Source: Siphonodentalium dalli (Eukaryota > Mollusca > Scaphopoda > Gadilida > Siphonodentaliidae). Taken from it: 64,000 nucleotides of DNA. The notes under the pieces were generated by a model. It ran no database searches, was not told where the DNA came from, and saw only the letters and a program-made list of their open reading frames with translations. Position numbers and translations under genes: made by a program. Location of the stretch: NCBI GenBank assembly GCA_032622095.1, contig CP136069.1:13376450-13440449 (forward strand), written 5' to 3'. This document shows, in pieces, positions 1 to 11,884 of the stretch (the stretch's first letter is position 1; each line of letters opens with the position of its first letter).

Positions 1-20
1 TTATTACAAAGAAATAGAGG

Positions 21-155
21 ATCTACAACGAGTCCCCAGTTTATAGCGTAATTTACAAAACGAGTCTAGTAAATTAGGTCTGGGCCGAGCCTTTAGACCT
101 AATTTACTGGCCGAGTTTTGTAAATTCCGGTATAAACTGGGGACGAGTTGTAGAT
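21..155. repeat. Long hairpin in repeat unit 1
   Basis: ATCTACAACGAGTCCCCAG at the left edge pairs with CTGGGGACGAGTTGTAGAT at the right edge. The arms are about 64 bp and nearly perfect around a short loop containing GGGCCGAGCC. The arms also share TTTACAAAAC and AGTAAATTAGGTCT blocks. Confidence 0.85.
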
Positions 156-560
156 ACTATTTATACATGACCCAAAACCTCGACAAAACATACTTAAAAC
201 AACAAATGGGACGCGAAACTAACATCGGTTTCTATAAGGCATGCGATGACGTTTCACATAACTATGTGTTGTTTGTCCACGAAAAGAAAGTCCCAGATAA
301 ACAAAGACTCTTTGGCGTATTTAATGGCGTATATTCAATGGCATAACGTTTCCAACTCTTCATACATTATAGTTTGTTGGAAAAATATTGAAAGCCATAG
401 TATTTTGAGACGTAGCATACAGAATGTGAAAAGACGGCAAATCGGAAGTCAGAGGTCACCTGACACTATTTCCTGTTATTAAACGAATGTTTAATATCAC
501 AATTTATAGAATGGGTTTATTGAATGGAATAAGGGTAGGATCGTGTAATAAATAAAGGTT

Positions 561-702
561 CTACAGCGAGTTCCCAGTTTATAGAGCAATTTGCAAAATG
601 AGTCCAGTAAATTAGGTCTGGACCAAGCCTTTGGCGAGGTCCAGACCTATTTTACTGGAAACGTTTTGTAAATTCCGTTATAAACTGGGACGAGCTGTAG
701 AT
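561..702. repeat. Long hairpin in repeat unit 2
   Basis: Counterpart of the hairpin at 21-155. TCTACAGCGAGTTCCCAG pairs with CTGGGACGAGCTGTAGA. Both arms carry substitutions relative to unit 1, and several keep the pairing (for example ACAACG/GTTGT becomes ACAGCG/GCTGT). This is compatible with maintenance of the hairpin, or with gene conversion between arms. Confidence 0.8.
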
Positions 703-2011
703 TCTATTTATTACATGATCAAAAACCTCGATAAAACATACTTAAATCAATAGATGGGACGCGAAACTAGCATCAGCTTCTATAAAGGTTGCAATGACGT
801 TTCACGTAACTATGAGTTGTTTGCCGCGTAAAGAAATAGTCCAAGACAAACAAAGACTCTTTGGCGTGTTTAATGGCCTATATTTAATGACATAACTTTT
901 CACATTCTTCATTCATTATAGTTTATTGGAAAACTATTGGAAGCCATATTATTTTGAGACGTAGCGTACGGAATGTAAACAGACGACAAACCGGAAGTCA
1001 AATGTCACCTGGCACTATTTCCTGGTATTAAACGAACGTTTAATATCACAATTTATAGAATGGGTTTATTGAATGGAATAAGGGTAGGATCATGTAATAA
1101 AATGTTTTACGACATGAACAATTGGAACTTTACAATCAATAATCGCCTGCATCTCATTCATTGAAATTTAATGTTAAACAGCGTTAGACACAAATATATG
1201 TAATGCATTTACTGGGATGTCTTCACCTACAAGCAACTTGTCAATGTGCCATTAGATTGTATATTCTCATTTCTTATCGAATTTTCCACACTCATCAAAG
1301 TTGCTTATAGCAATGTATACATACTGAGTCCGTTGTTGCCTTCCTCACCACATTTCAACATATGCACTACATATTGGGTTTATCAATTTCATATCAATAT
1401 TTTGCCACTAAGTGAGCGCTCTTTATACTTTCAAATACGTGCAACCATTAAGGCATTATGAATCACCATAACACATCTAATAAATTAATTACTGCTAAGT
1501 AAAGCTTGGAGTTGTCTAGAATTTGGAATCCAATGACAAAGCGTCTCTCCAAAGTCAATATTATCGAAGTCGCCACATGATCTGCAAGTTACAACGCACT
1601 CCTGCCTGCACTCGATAAACCAACAGGATGACAAAGCCAAGACAAATTTCTCGAAAATTGTTAATTACATTAACTTCTCATTCAAAGCATGGAGGTTTCC
1701 CCTATATTAATTAATGTTATTATGTCACAACCATTTCGCATCTTCTCGGTTGCCACACAAATACTTTCAGGCCAACCGTGTATTCATAAAAACTTCACGG
1801 AACTTTAAATGTTAATACCACACAATGTTTATTTTAGATCGGTGCACAATGGGAGTTTTAACGAACGATAATGGAAACATGCACTGCTCTATGCATTATT
1901 TGATATAAATTTAATCTGTTTCATAGCATAACATGGTTTGTAAATTCAATGCACCAGGCAGATAGACAGAGAGATGACATGAATGCACACTTAATTGTGG
2001 CTCTTTCTAAA

Positions 2012-2258
2012 ATGTATATAATTGTTAGAGTTCCATATACATTTCGTATGTGTTTTGGGGTAAACTTATATTTAAATTTAAGCATTAAGCCTAATTCAGC
2101 TTTTATATTAATTAAAACGCTCTTTGTTGTTTTACCAAATAGTCGGAATGTCCCTAGTTTTACCATAGATTTTAGCAATCTGCATGCTTTCATTCATGTA
2201 AAATTGACCCATTTTATGATAAACAACTAGAGCATTAAAACAGATTGGTCCCTACCTA
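2012..2258. mobile_element. Insertion of about 245 bp present only in the left arm of A
   Basis: The right arm reads continuously from TTCCTACAAG to TTTTAGAAAGAG (13505-13535, opposite orientation). The left arm carries extra AT-rich sequence between the same flanks. No transposase or clear terminal repeat was seen. It contains one copy of the AAAGAGCGTTT motif (2115-2125, minus strand). A deletion from the right arm is the alternative reading. Confidence 0.55.
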
Positions 2259-4324
2259 CAAGTTATACGTCAAATTTGCATGTACATTCGATGCACATGG
2301 TACATTCGATGCACAAGGCAACATATTACACTGTAGGAATGAAGGTCTTCTATTAATTATTTGTTATTTACTTTAGAAATGGTTCATATATCATACAATT
2401 GAGCACTTTTGGGTCACATACCTTAAAGGTACACGTCATTTATGTAAAATCAGACAATACATTACACATCAAGTTGAACATCTCCACCGTAGTAAGCTCA
2501 TTTAATTCAATGGGCGTTCACACATAGTCCCACTAGTACACAACACATTGATCTGGGAACTAAGGTCTTCTAGTAATGATTTGTTATTTACTTTAGAAAT
2601 GGTTCCTATAGCATACTATTATACACGTTGGGCCCCTTACCTTAAAGGTAACCATCACATATGCCTGTGAGTTACACGGACAGGCAATACATTACACATC
2701 AAGTTGAACATGTCCACCGAAGCAAGCAGATCTAAAGCAATGAACACTCAATACAGAGTCCCACTGTTACACATCACAATGACTTGGGATTAAGGTCTTC
2801 TAGTAATGAGTTATAGTTATTTACTTTAGAAATTGTACATATAGCTTACTATTGTACCCCATTGGTGCGCATTACGTTATCTGTGAATTACATGAACAGG
2901 CAACTCAATTCTCTGCATTTTGATTGGAATTGGGTGTTTCTTTTAATAATACGGCATCATTTAGTTTATAAATGGTTGTTATTGTATTTCATTGTGCTAG
3001 TTTACGTTATCAACACAGACGAAATGTGCACACACTCTTCAGTTTGACTAATATGCAAGCACTTGTATCATTTAGAATGTCAACATCTGGTCTAAATCAG
3101 TCATATTAGTTATATATAAGGCCAATTGCCTTCAAGTTATACCCCATTTTACATTAAAACTATGCTTCACCTGTTAAGTATATGTACCTGGAATATACTC
3201 GGTCTCCATGGCCTTCCTTATTTGGTCATATTTCATGATCTAACTGACCGATGTTCATACTCTAGTCGAACGCATGTGTATAGGTTAGCAAGGGTAGTGG
3301 GAGAGAGATAGAGAGAGAGAGAAAGATAGAGCTGGGTAGACAGAGAGGTAGGTACACAATATCACTAACATAGCCATACGCTATATACGCTGGACAGACG
3401 AGTTCTCCATATCAGTGTCGTCCTAAAAAAGGATAAACGCTCTTCATCAAGCATGATTACTTCACTGATAACCATTATAAATCCCTACAATATCAAACAC
3501 AGTTTTCAATAATGGGTTTTCTTACAATTTTGATCACGTGACTAAATATTGGTTATATTATACGCATTAGCGACCCCTCTTAATAACTCTCTGTAATTTT
3601 AAAAACGCGTCGCCATTAATGGGTTTTGAATCGCCATATGTGTCAAGTTCAACGTATACCCAATTCAATGTAATTTATCAGATTTCAATCTAACCATTTG
3701 TACTGACATAGCTAGTGGGAGCGGAACAATACACTATGTTTACGTAATTGACTTGAGTCAGTGATGTAAAATGGCACCCTGATGTATCAAAGGTGTATTT
3801 CAGGGATTTTAACTGGCAACCAATTATGGCATATATTTTTGTGTGGAGTGTTCTATGCAACACTGTGTTTCGTACGTATGAAATATAGCTTCTAATAAAC
3901 GAGTGGGTGGTTAAACACCGACGGCCAACATTCCCAATTGTAAGTTATCTTTAGCATATGGGATGCATTTATGACTAAATCGTTTATAGACGAAAGAACT
4001 GAGGTAAATTACACTTTATTATTAAAAAAGAATAGCGCTATACAATACCATTAACACACAGTCTAGGTTTTTGTCGACTTGTTCTGTGTCAACAGTAGCC
4101 TATTTGTAGTCTGGGTATGTTGAGCAAATACAAGTAATCGACACCTCTGGATGTAAGTGGTTTTTGTCAGTGATCACTGAGTTAGGTCCGTTGTTCACAA
4201 TCAAGATTTTTAGTTTTCAGTGTATAATCACCATAATTCCTAATTATTCCGAAGGTCCAAATGAGTTCACTATCTAATTCTGAAATAGTTTTAGATGTAC
4301 TTACAATGTAATCCAAATCATCTT

Positions 4325-4790
4325 AATCATTAAGCATCTTTTCAATCGTGAAAATTTCACATGGTTCTAGGAGAATGTTCTAACCATATATTGGTGTTAC
4401 TTCTTCGAATATCAAACTTCTCTGATTGAAAAACATGTCCTTGTAATCAGAAATTCGAACAATGTTATCTCCAATAAGTTCAGGAATCACTTGCATGTCA
4501 TTTTTAGCAATAACCTGAAATATCCAAACAGCTGATCCCATATTTCCAGTAATAAATCTGTTTCAATTCTGCTCTCTTGATCAAAGATTTCAGTCGCGTT
4601 CTCACCTTAGCAAAATGTTCTTCCAAAATTAACTTTATTATTATTTTCTCTTCTCTTAGAAACCAAGTTTGTTGTAATTCTCTTTTGATTTCTTCATTTA
4701 TTGTTGACATTTTAACTAACTCCTTGTAGCATATCAACAACCTCCATAAGTCCTAATTTACAAACAAACTGTCACACAGGCCACACAGTT
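4325..4790 (-). pseudogene. Broken unknown gene inside left arm of A
   Basis: Reading leftwards there is an open frame (4740-4504) with MSTINEEIKRELQQTW, then WFLREEKIIIKLILEEHF and a basic stretch. After one frame change it continues as VRISDYKDMFFN and related sequence to an early stop. The right arm (10480-10977) holds the same gene with different lesions, and both copies share the frame change near 4505. Amino-acid conservation between arms looks better than in neighbouring DNA, suggesting that a real protein of about 160 residues preceded the inverted duplication. The family is not recognised; it is helix-rich and charged, with no membrane segment. Confidence 0.45.
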
Positions 4791-5620
4791 TATTGAATCA
4801 GGTCTATTACCCTATATGTTAGTGGAAATAATTAATGTTTGCAGTTTCTAACCATATTGTGAACCACAATAGGCACCTTATGTGCAACCGTGTTACACAA
4901 TTGGTGGTTCTAAATCTGCCCATCCCTGGTGTCCATTTGGTCTCTAATGGAGTTCTCAACTATTCAGCTCCTATTTATAATAGCCAATCAAAGACACGAT
5001 TCTATATTTTGCAGTATAATGTAATTTCAGCAACTCGCTCTTTTCTCACAGATTTGGATTTGATTAACTAAATTGATGTAAATTCTCATTACGCTCTAAG
5101 CTCTCTGTTATACAGGGATGCATCAAAACATTGCACATGAAAGGCCTACTATGCGAACACATGTGTATATTAATTGCTCATATTTTTACTTTTACCATTC
5201 ATTCGTATACACTCTAAACGATGTTATATACGGAGGTATCAAACATTGGCCAGCAAATGGCCTACTATGTGGATGCGTGGCTACACATTTACTTGATTTA
5301 TTCGTTGATCGTTCATTTCTTATACATGAACTCTTTATTATCGTTAATTTCATATTAGTCTAAACTAGCCATTATAGGGAAAATATTGTGTCAATATTGT
5401 TGTAACTTAAATTATTGCACCATGTGTCACAACTAAACAAGCGAGACAATTCATCACAACACATAAGTTTGTAATATTTCTTATGTTTATGGTGTTTTGT
5501 ATCACACAGTGTACATTTTCATACTCATTGGTTTTACCATTTAATGCATACATTACTGATTTATGCATAAGCATGCGGGTCTACTTTGTTGTTATGTACA
5601 GGTTTATTGATGCAAATACA

Positions 5621-5645
5621 GTATATATATATATATATATATATG
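5621..5645. repeat. TA dinucleotide microsatellite
   Basis: About 12 uninterrupted AT units in the left arm. The matching position of the right arm, near 9600, has no such run, so expansion followed formation of the palindrome. Confidence 0.9.
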
Positions 5646-6898
5646 TTATGACGTATATATAGTTAAACTGTTGAGTTTTAACATGCACGCCTACGTCTTT
5701 GTGGTATGTGCATGGTATTCTTTATGTCATTATATACACAAGGGTAATGTGTTCTAAGTATGCAAGTGCGTATCTGATTTATGTATATGCCCATGTTCCT
5801 TAATTTAAAATCACTACCTATTCGTGTGTATATGCGTTATTGTAATGGTAAAATATATATAAACGTTCTTACGCTCTGCTCCTATGGAGGGCTGGTGTGT
5901 TTTATCAATATGTCATGATATGCACAAAGGCAATGTGTTCAAAGTATGCATGTACATGTCTGACTTTATGTATATACTCACGTTTTCTTCATTCAAACAC
6001 TTCACATATATGTGGGTTATGACGTATGTAGCTCTTTTAATGGTAAATTATGTATCAACGCCCTTTAAGATAGTTAAACTATTAAGATATGCTTATGTTA
6101 GAGTCTGCAATGTGGTTTATCTAGATAGCATTGTGTCATTAAACAAGTCATATATAAACGCTCTTTACTATGACCCAACTAGGGCATTTTCCATATTCTC
6201 GTGTCTACAATATGTTTATATTGTGATGTATATCTATCGTTAAATAGAAAAACACATTTAATTATTTTTAGAAATACCTGGTATATGAGATCATTTTGTA
6301 GCTGACGAGAGACTGGAATGCGTCTTATCTCTACCATTACATGTGCTCGAATTACATAAGAGGTATGATATAAGCTATTATATAGGGAGATGAGGTGTTA
6401 TCTCTGTATTTTCATGCAATATTCGTAAATTACAGCAACTCACACTGTGAAAATTAGAATATTTTGACTTCAAAAATAGTGAAAAGTACACATTTGTACT
6501 TCAAATTTCATTCTTTACAGACGATTTCGTGTTACGAAATGAGTCACTTTATAAACGCTTAATACGTGTTTCAGAAATCGTCCAATTAACAATTTTATTA
6601 AACGTTATTATCACTATATTTGGCATATAAAAAACGTGCTATTTGACGAAGTATGACAATGCGAAATGACTACTTTTTAAAACGCAAATTAGATAATGCA
6701 AATATAGAAACGGGTTTTCACGCATTTTCACTCACACACCCTGAAAGGATCAATCGTATACTGCAGCATTATGTTATACTCTCAAGATCAGAATTATTTT
6801 TCTTTCACTGGAACATGGCTGAGTTAAAAAAAAGTGCCAGCCGCTAACCCTCCCCCGTTTTAAGGGCTGGGGAGGAATCCTGCTTCACGAAAAAATGT

Positions 6899-8291
6899 AT
6901 TAGGGTATAGAAGAATGACACAAGACTGTGTATAGATGTGTACAGAGGGGAAATGTAGAAAGATAGGGAATCAAAGTATATGGAGCAGGATCGGGAAGTA
7001 GAGAAGATGGGGAAACACAGGATCAGGGGTAATGGAGTGCGTGAAATTGGAGAAGGGAGGATATGAGAGTGTATAAATTGGAGATGGCCAATAGAAGGGG
7101 TTAGGGAATACTGTTCATGGTTTTTTTAATATTCGAATTCACATATAGTAAGAGTATAGGGGAAGGAAAAGACATTTAACAGAGGTTTATACATGGGAGA
7201 GCTGTATATAGTGAAAAAGGAAATGTAAAGAATAAAGGATGGTGAGGGGGAGAGGCAAGTAAATGAGAGAGAGCAGAATGATATACATGGAGAAACATTG
7301 AATATAGTTGTAATCATTAAGTATAACTAAATCATAGGAAAAGATGGGGGTTGATATGGGAAGGACAGAGTAGCGAAAGGGAAGAGTTAAATGAGAGTAG
7401 ACAGTAAATAGAGGTGTACAAATGAGAGCTGGTGAGGGAAAACATGTAGAGAATTAAAGGAAATGATTGGATGGATAGGGAAGAGACATAGGAGAGACGA
7501 CAATGAATAGAGTTGCACAAAAGGGAGAGCTGGAAAGGGAGATAATATAAAGAATTAAAGGAGATGGTGGAAGGGAGGTAAGAATGATAGGAGAGAACAG
7601 AAGGGTGCAAGCTTTGAGAATAACTAAATCATATGGAATGGGTTGGCTTGGGGAGGAGATGGGGTAACCATAGGAGTAGACGGTGATGAGGAAGGTAAGA
7701 GCTGGCGTGGGTGGAAAATGAAAGGTATATAATAAAAATGAAATGTCGTGAGGTAAAGGGAAGCACATGAGACGAGTAAAGAGGGTCGAAGGGATGACCA
7801 TTTGTGTAAAGATCAAGTATAACTAAATCATATGAACTTGGGGTGGGTTTGAAAGGACAAAGGAGATGGGGTATAATAGGGAAAATATAGATAACTTAGG
7901 TGTAAACATAGATGGTGGGAAACATGGGGAAGGCATAGTGACAAAGGAGAGGGTTAAATATGAAGAGGCATTGAATGGAAGTGTAGGTATTAAGTATATC
8001 TGAATCATATGAACTCGGGGTGGCTGTAGGAAGGACAAAGTAGCCAGATGGAGGGCAAAAAGGAGAAAACATCGACAGATGTGTAAGCATAAAGTAGCAT
8101 ATAAAAATAGGACATGGTAGGGATATGGGCAAAAAATATATATGAATGATGTATAGAGTAGCATAAAAAGATGTGAGGATAGCTAAGAAGTTTGGAAGGG
8201 GAGGGTATATTGGATGTGTGTAAGGGTAAAAGCAGTAGAATTGTAGTAAATATGAAAATGTGTAGAAGGGTAAGATGTAAAATGGGGGGTG
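6899..8291. repeat. Element A spacer: purine-rich degenerate tandem repeat
   Basis: The + strand is strongly G+A-rich, with words such as AAGGGAGAGTT and GGGGAGGAGATGGGG. A landmark, AACTAAATCATA or close variants, recurs near 7325, 7622, 7822 and 8000 and is followed by a G-rich segment, giving irregular units of about 180-300 bp. The minus strand shows several overlapping 60-150 codon frames rich in Ser, Pro, Leu, Phe and Tyr. These arise because a pyrimidine-rich strand contains few stop codons, and I do not call them genes. Confidence 0.75.
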
Positions 8292-10479
8292 ACATTTTTT
8301 CTGAAGCAAGATTCCTCCCCATCCCTTAAATCGGGGAGGATTAGCGGCTGGCACTTTTTTTTTAACTCAGCCATGTACCCACAAAAGAACAATAATTCCG
8401 ATCTTGAGAGTATAACGCTACACCATTTGCTGAAAGAGCGTTTATGAGTGAAAACTCGTTTCTATATTCGCGTTATTTCATTTGTGTTTAAAAAGTAGTT
8501 ATTTCGCGTTGTCATACTTCGTCAAATAGCAGGTTTTTTTATATGCCAAATATAGTGATAATAAATTATTAAAAAAAATTTCAATTGGACGATTTATACA
8601 ATATGTATTAAGCATTTATAAAATGACTCATTTCATAACATGAAATCGTCTGTAAAGAGTGAAATTTGAAGTACAAATTGCGTTTTTTTAACTATTTTTG
8701 AAGTCAAAATATACTTTCTTTGACAGTGTGAGTTGCTGTAATTTACGAATATTGCATGAAAATACAGAGATAACACCTCATCTCCCTATATAATAGTTTA
8801 TATCGTACCTCTTATGTCATTCGAGCACATGTAAGGGTAGAGATAAGACGCATTCCAGTCTCTCGTCAGCTACAAAATGATCTCATATACCAGGTATTTC
8901 TAGAAATAATTATAATGCCTGATTGTCTGTTAAGGGCTATGTACGACATACACTGACATACTGTTAGTAAAAAGTTTTTTAAACGTGTTTTTCTATATAA
9001 CAATAGATATACATCACCATATAAACATATTGTAAACACGAGGGTATGGAAAATGTCCTAGTTGGGTCATGGTAAAGAGCGTTTATATATGACTTGTTTG
9101 GTGACGCAATGCTATCTACATAAACCCCATTGCAGACTCTAACATATGCATATCTTAATAGTTTAACTATCTTAAAGGGCGATTATATGTAATTTACCAT
9201 TAAAAGAGCTACATATGTCATAACCCACATATATGTAAAGAGTTTAAATGAAGAAAACATGAGAATGTACATAAAATCAGACATGTACATGCATACCTTG
9301 AACACATTGCCTTTCTGCATATAATGACATATTGATAAGACACACCAGCCCTCCATAGGAGCGGATCGTAAGAATGTTTATATATACTTTACCATTACAA
9401 TAACACATATACACATGAATAGGTAGTGATTTTGCATTAAGAAACATGGACATATACATAAATCAGATACACATTTGCATACTTAGAACACATTACCCTT
9501 GTGTATATAATGACACAAAGAATACCATGCACGTACCACAAAGATGTAGGAGCGCGTGTGAAAACATAAACATTTTAACTATATATACGTCATAACACAT
9601 ATAGATACTGTATATTTGCATCAAGAAATCTGTACATATATGCACATAACAACAAAGTAGACCTGCGTGCTTATGAATAAATCAGAAATGTATGCATTAA
9701 ATGATAACAACAATGAGTATGAAAATGTACACTGTGTGATACAAAACACCATAGACATCAGAAATATTACGAACTTATGAGTTGTGATGAGTTTTCTCGG
9801 TTGTTTAGTTGTGATGGATGGTGCAATAATTTCAGTTACAACAATAAAACAGTATTGACGCAATGTTTTCTCCATATAACGACTAGTTAGGACATATATC
9901 TACTAATAATGATATAAATGAACGATAATAAAGAATTCATGTATACAAAATGAACGATTAAAGAATAAATCAAGTCAATGTGTATGCACACGTCCACATA
10001 GTAGGCCTTTTCCTGACCAATGTTTGATACCTCCGTATATAACAGAGCATTTAGATTGTAGACGAATGAATGGTAAATGAATATGAGAAATTAATATACA
10101 CATGTGTTCGCATAGTATGCCTTTCATGGGAAATATTTTGATGCATCCCTGTATAACAGAGAGTTTAGAGCGTAATGAGAATTTACATCAATTTAGTTAA
10201 TCAAATCCAAATCTGTGAGAAAAGGGCAAGTCGCTGAAATTACATTATACTGCTAAATATAGAATTGTGTCTTTGATTGGCTGTTTATAAATAGGAGTTG
10301 AATAGTTGATAACTCTATTAATGACCAAATGGTCACCAGAGATGGGCAGATATATAACCACCAATTGTGTAACATGGTTGCGCGTAAGGTGCCCATTGTA
10401 GTTTAAAATATGGTTAGAAACTGCAAACATTAATTATTTCCACTAACATATAGGGCAATAGACCTGATTCAATAAACTG

Positions 10480-10977
10480 TGTGGCCTGTGTGGCAGTTTG
10501 TTTGTAAATTAGGACTTATGGAGGTTGTTGATATGCTACCAGCAGAAATGTGTCAGCAAGTTTACAAGGAGTTAGTTAACATGTCAACAATAAATGAAGA
10601 AATCAAAAGAGAATTACAACAAACTTGGTTTCTAAGAGAAGAGAAAATAATAATAAAGTTAATTTTGGAAGGACATTTTGCTGAGGTGAGAACGTGACTG
10701 AAATATTTGATAAAGAGATCAGAATTTGAAATAGATTTATTACTGGGATATGGGATCAGCTGTTTTCGCATTGCTGGATATTTCGGGGTATTGCTAAAAA
10801 TGACATACAAGTGATTCGTGAACTTATTGGACATAACTTTGTTCGAATTTCTGATTACAAGGACGTGTTTTTAAATGAAAGAAGTTCGATATTCGAAGAA
10901 GTAACATCAATATGGGGTTACATCATTCTCCCAGAACCTTCTGAAATTTTCATGATTAAAAAGATGCTTAATGATTA
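10480..10977 (+). pseudogene. Broken unknown gene inside right arm of A
   Basis: Counterpart of 4325-4790. An open frame runs 10479-10697 with LMEVVDMLPAEMCQQVYKE, then MSTINEEIKRELQQTW and EEKIIIKLILEGHF, and stops at a TGA where the left copy has CGA. A shifted frame then encodes NDIQVIRELIG, FVRISDYKDVFLNERSSIF, IILPEPSEIFMIKKMLND and a stop near 10977. The two arms carry different stop codons, so each decayed separately. No family was recognised and no function is proposed. Confidence 0.45.
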
Positions 10978-11389
10978 AGATGTGTTGGATTACATTGTAA
11001 TTACAACTTAAACTATTTCAGAATTAGATAGTGAACTCATTTGGACCTTCGGAATAATTAGATTATGGTGATTATACACTGAAAACTAAAAAGCTTGATT
11101 GTGAACAACGGACCTAACTCAGTGATCACTGACAAAAACCACTTACATCCAGAGGTGTTGATTGCTTGTGTTTGCTGAGCATACCCAGACTACAAATAGG
11201 CTACCGTTGACACAGAACAAGTCGACAAAATCCTGGACAGCGTGTTAATGGTATTGTATAGCATTATTATTTTTAAATAATAAAGTGTAATTTACCTCAG
11301 TCCTTTCGTCTATAAACCATTTAGTCATAAATGTATCCCATTTGGTAAAAATAACTTACCATTGGGAATATTGGCCGTCGGTGATTTAA

Positions 11390-11884
11390 AGGTACGGTTG
11401 GCCTTGGCGGTGGGTATCCTGTGAAAATATTTACACCCGTCAAAAACCGCCACAAACAGAAAGAACATCAAAATGTAGACAGACTTTGTCCGTATACAAA
11501 TAAGAAATATCGCATAAACAGTATGTTATTGTCATCTGTTTGACCATTGTTATGTAAACAAAAGCATAAAAAAGTTACTTTTCTGGTGTTTGTTTATATT
11601 ATGATGGTAAACATAAAGAGCGTTCTTTGTTGATGAATTCCTGATATGGAACTAATAAAGAGCGTTTATGCCATTTGTGTGTGATTAGCCAGTAGCATTG
11701 TGCTGTCTTCTGTAACACAATCAGGCTCTTGCTTATGTAAAATATAGTAGGTCTTTGTGATAACATGCTGTTTACGCGATGGTCATGGTATATATGAACG
11801 AAACTGTATGCGTTTTAATGTTTTTCTGTTTACGGTGATTGGAACAAATATGAATATTTTCGACAACTAAGGCCTCACGTGCCT
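11390..11884. mobile_element. MITE, TTAA-flanked, copy 1
   Basis: The ends are AGGTACGGTTGGCCTTGG and, inverted, AGGCACGTGAGGCCTTAG. TTAA flanks both sides (11386-11389 and 11885-11888). The left arm of A has the empty site, GGTGTTTAACCACCC near 3905, so insertion followed the inverted duplication. It is near-identical to 24449-24942 and has no coding capacity. TTAA target sites are typical of piggyBac-type elements, but a TA duplication inside the same bases cannot be excluded. It carries two copies of the AAAGAGCGTTT motif, at 11615 and 11657. Confidence 0.85.

Larger units (their letters stand above)
1..1100. repeat. Direct tandem repeat, two units of about 539 bp
   Basis: The sequence from about 22 recurs from about 561 with roughly 85-90% identity. 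Each unit starts with a long hairpin and continues with a non-coding tail ending in GTAATAA. The first unit may extend beyond the left window edge. Neither unit is seen at the right end of the adjacent palindrome, so the array is outside element A or is a one-sided extension of its left arm. No convincing gene is present; the 78-codon frame at 246-482 is not conserved in the second unit. Confidence 0.85.
1101..6898 (+). repeat. Element A, left inverted-repeat arm
   Basis: Arm of about 5.8 kb, the reverse complement of 8292-14446. The inner end reads GTGCCAGCCGCTAACC then GGGGAGGAATCCTGCTTC, matched by the inner end of the other arm near 8305-8360. It lacks the MITE present in the right arm and has its own insertion at about 2012-2258 and a TA microsatellite at 5621-5645. 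Apart from a gene remnant at 4325-4790 no coding sequence is supported. Confidence 0.85.

Noticed and set aside
5884-6243. 119-codon + frame in the left arm of element A
   Set aside because: Not preserved in the matching part of the right arm (about 9000-9350), and hydrophobic residues reflect T-rich sequence.
7126-8392. Cluster of overlapping minus-strand frames of 60-152 codons rich in Ser, Pro, Leu and Tyr
   Set aside because: They lie in the purine-skewed spacer; a pyrimidine-rich strand has few stop codons. Several overlap in different frames and none has a domain or splice structure.
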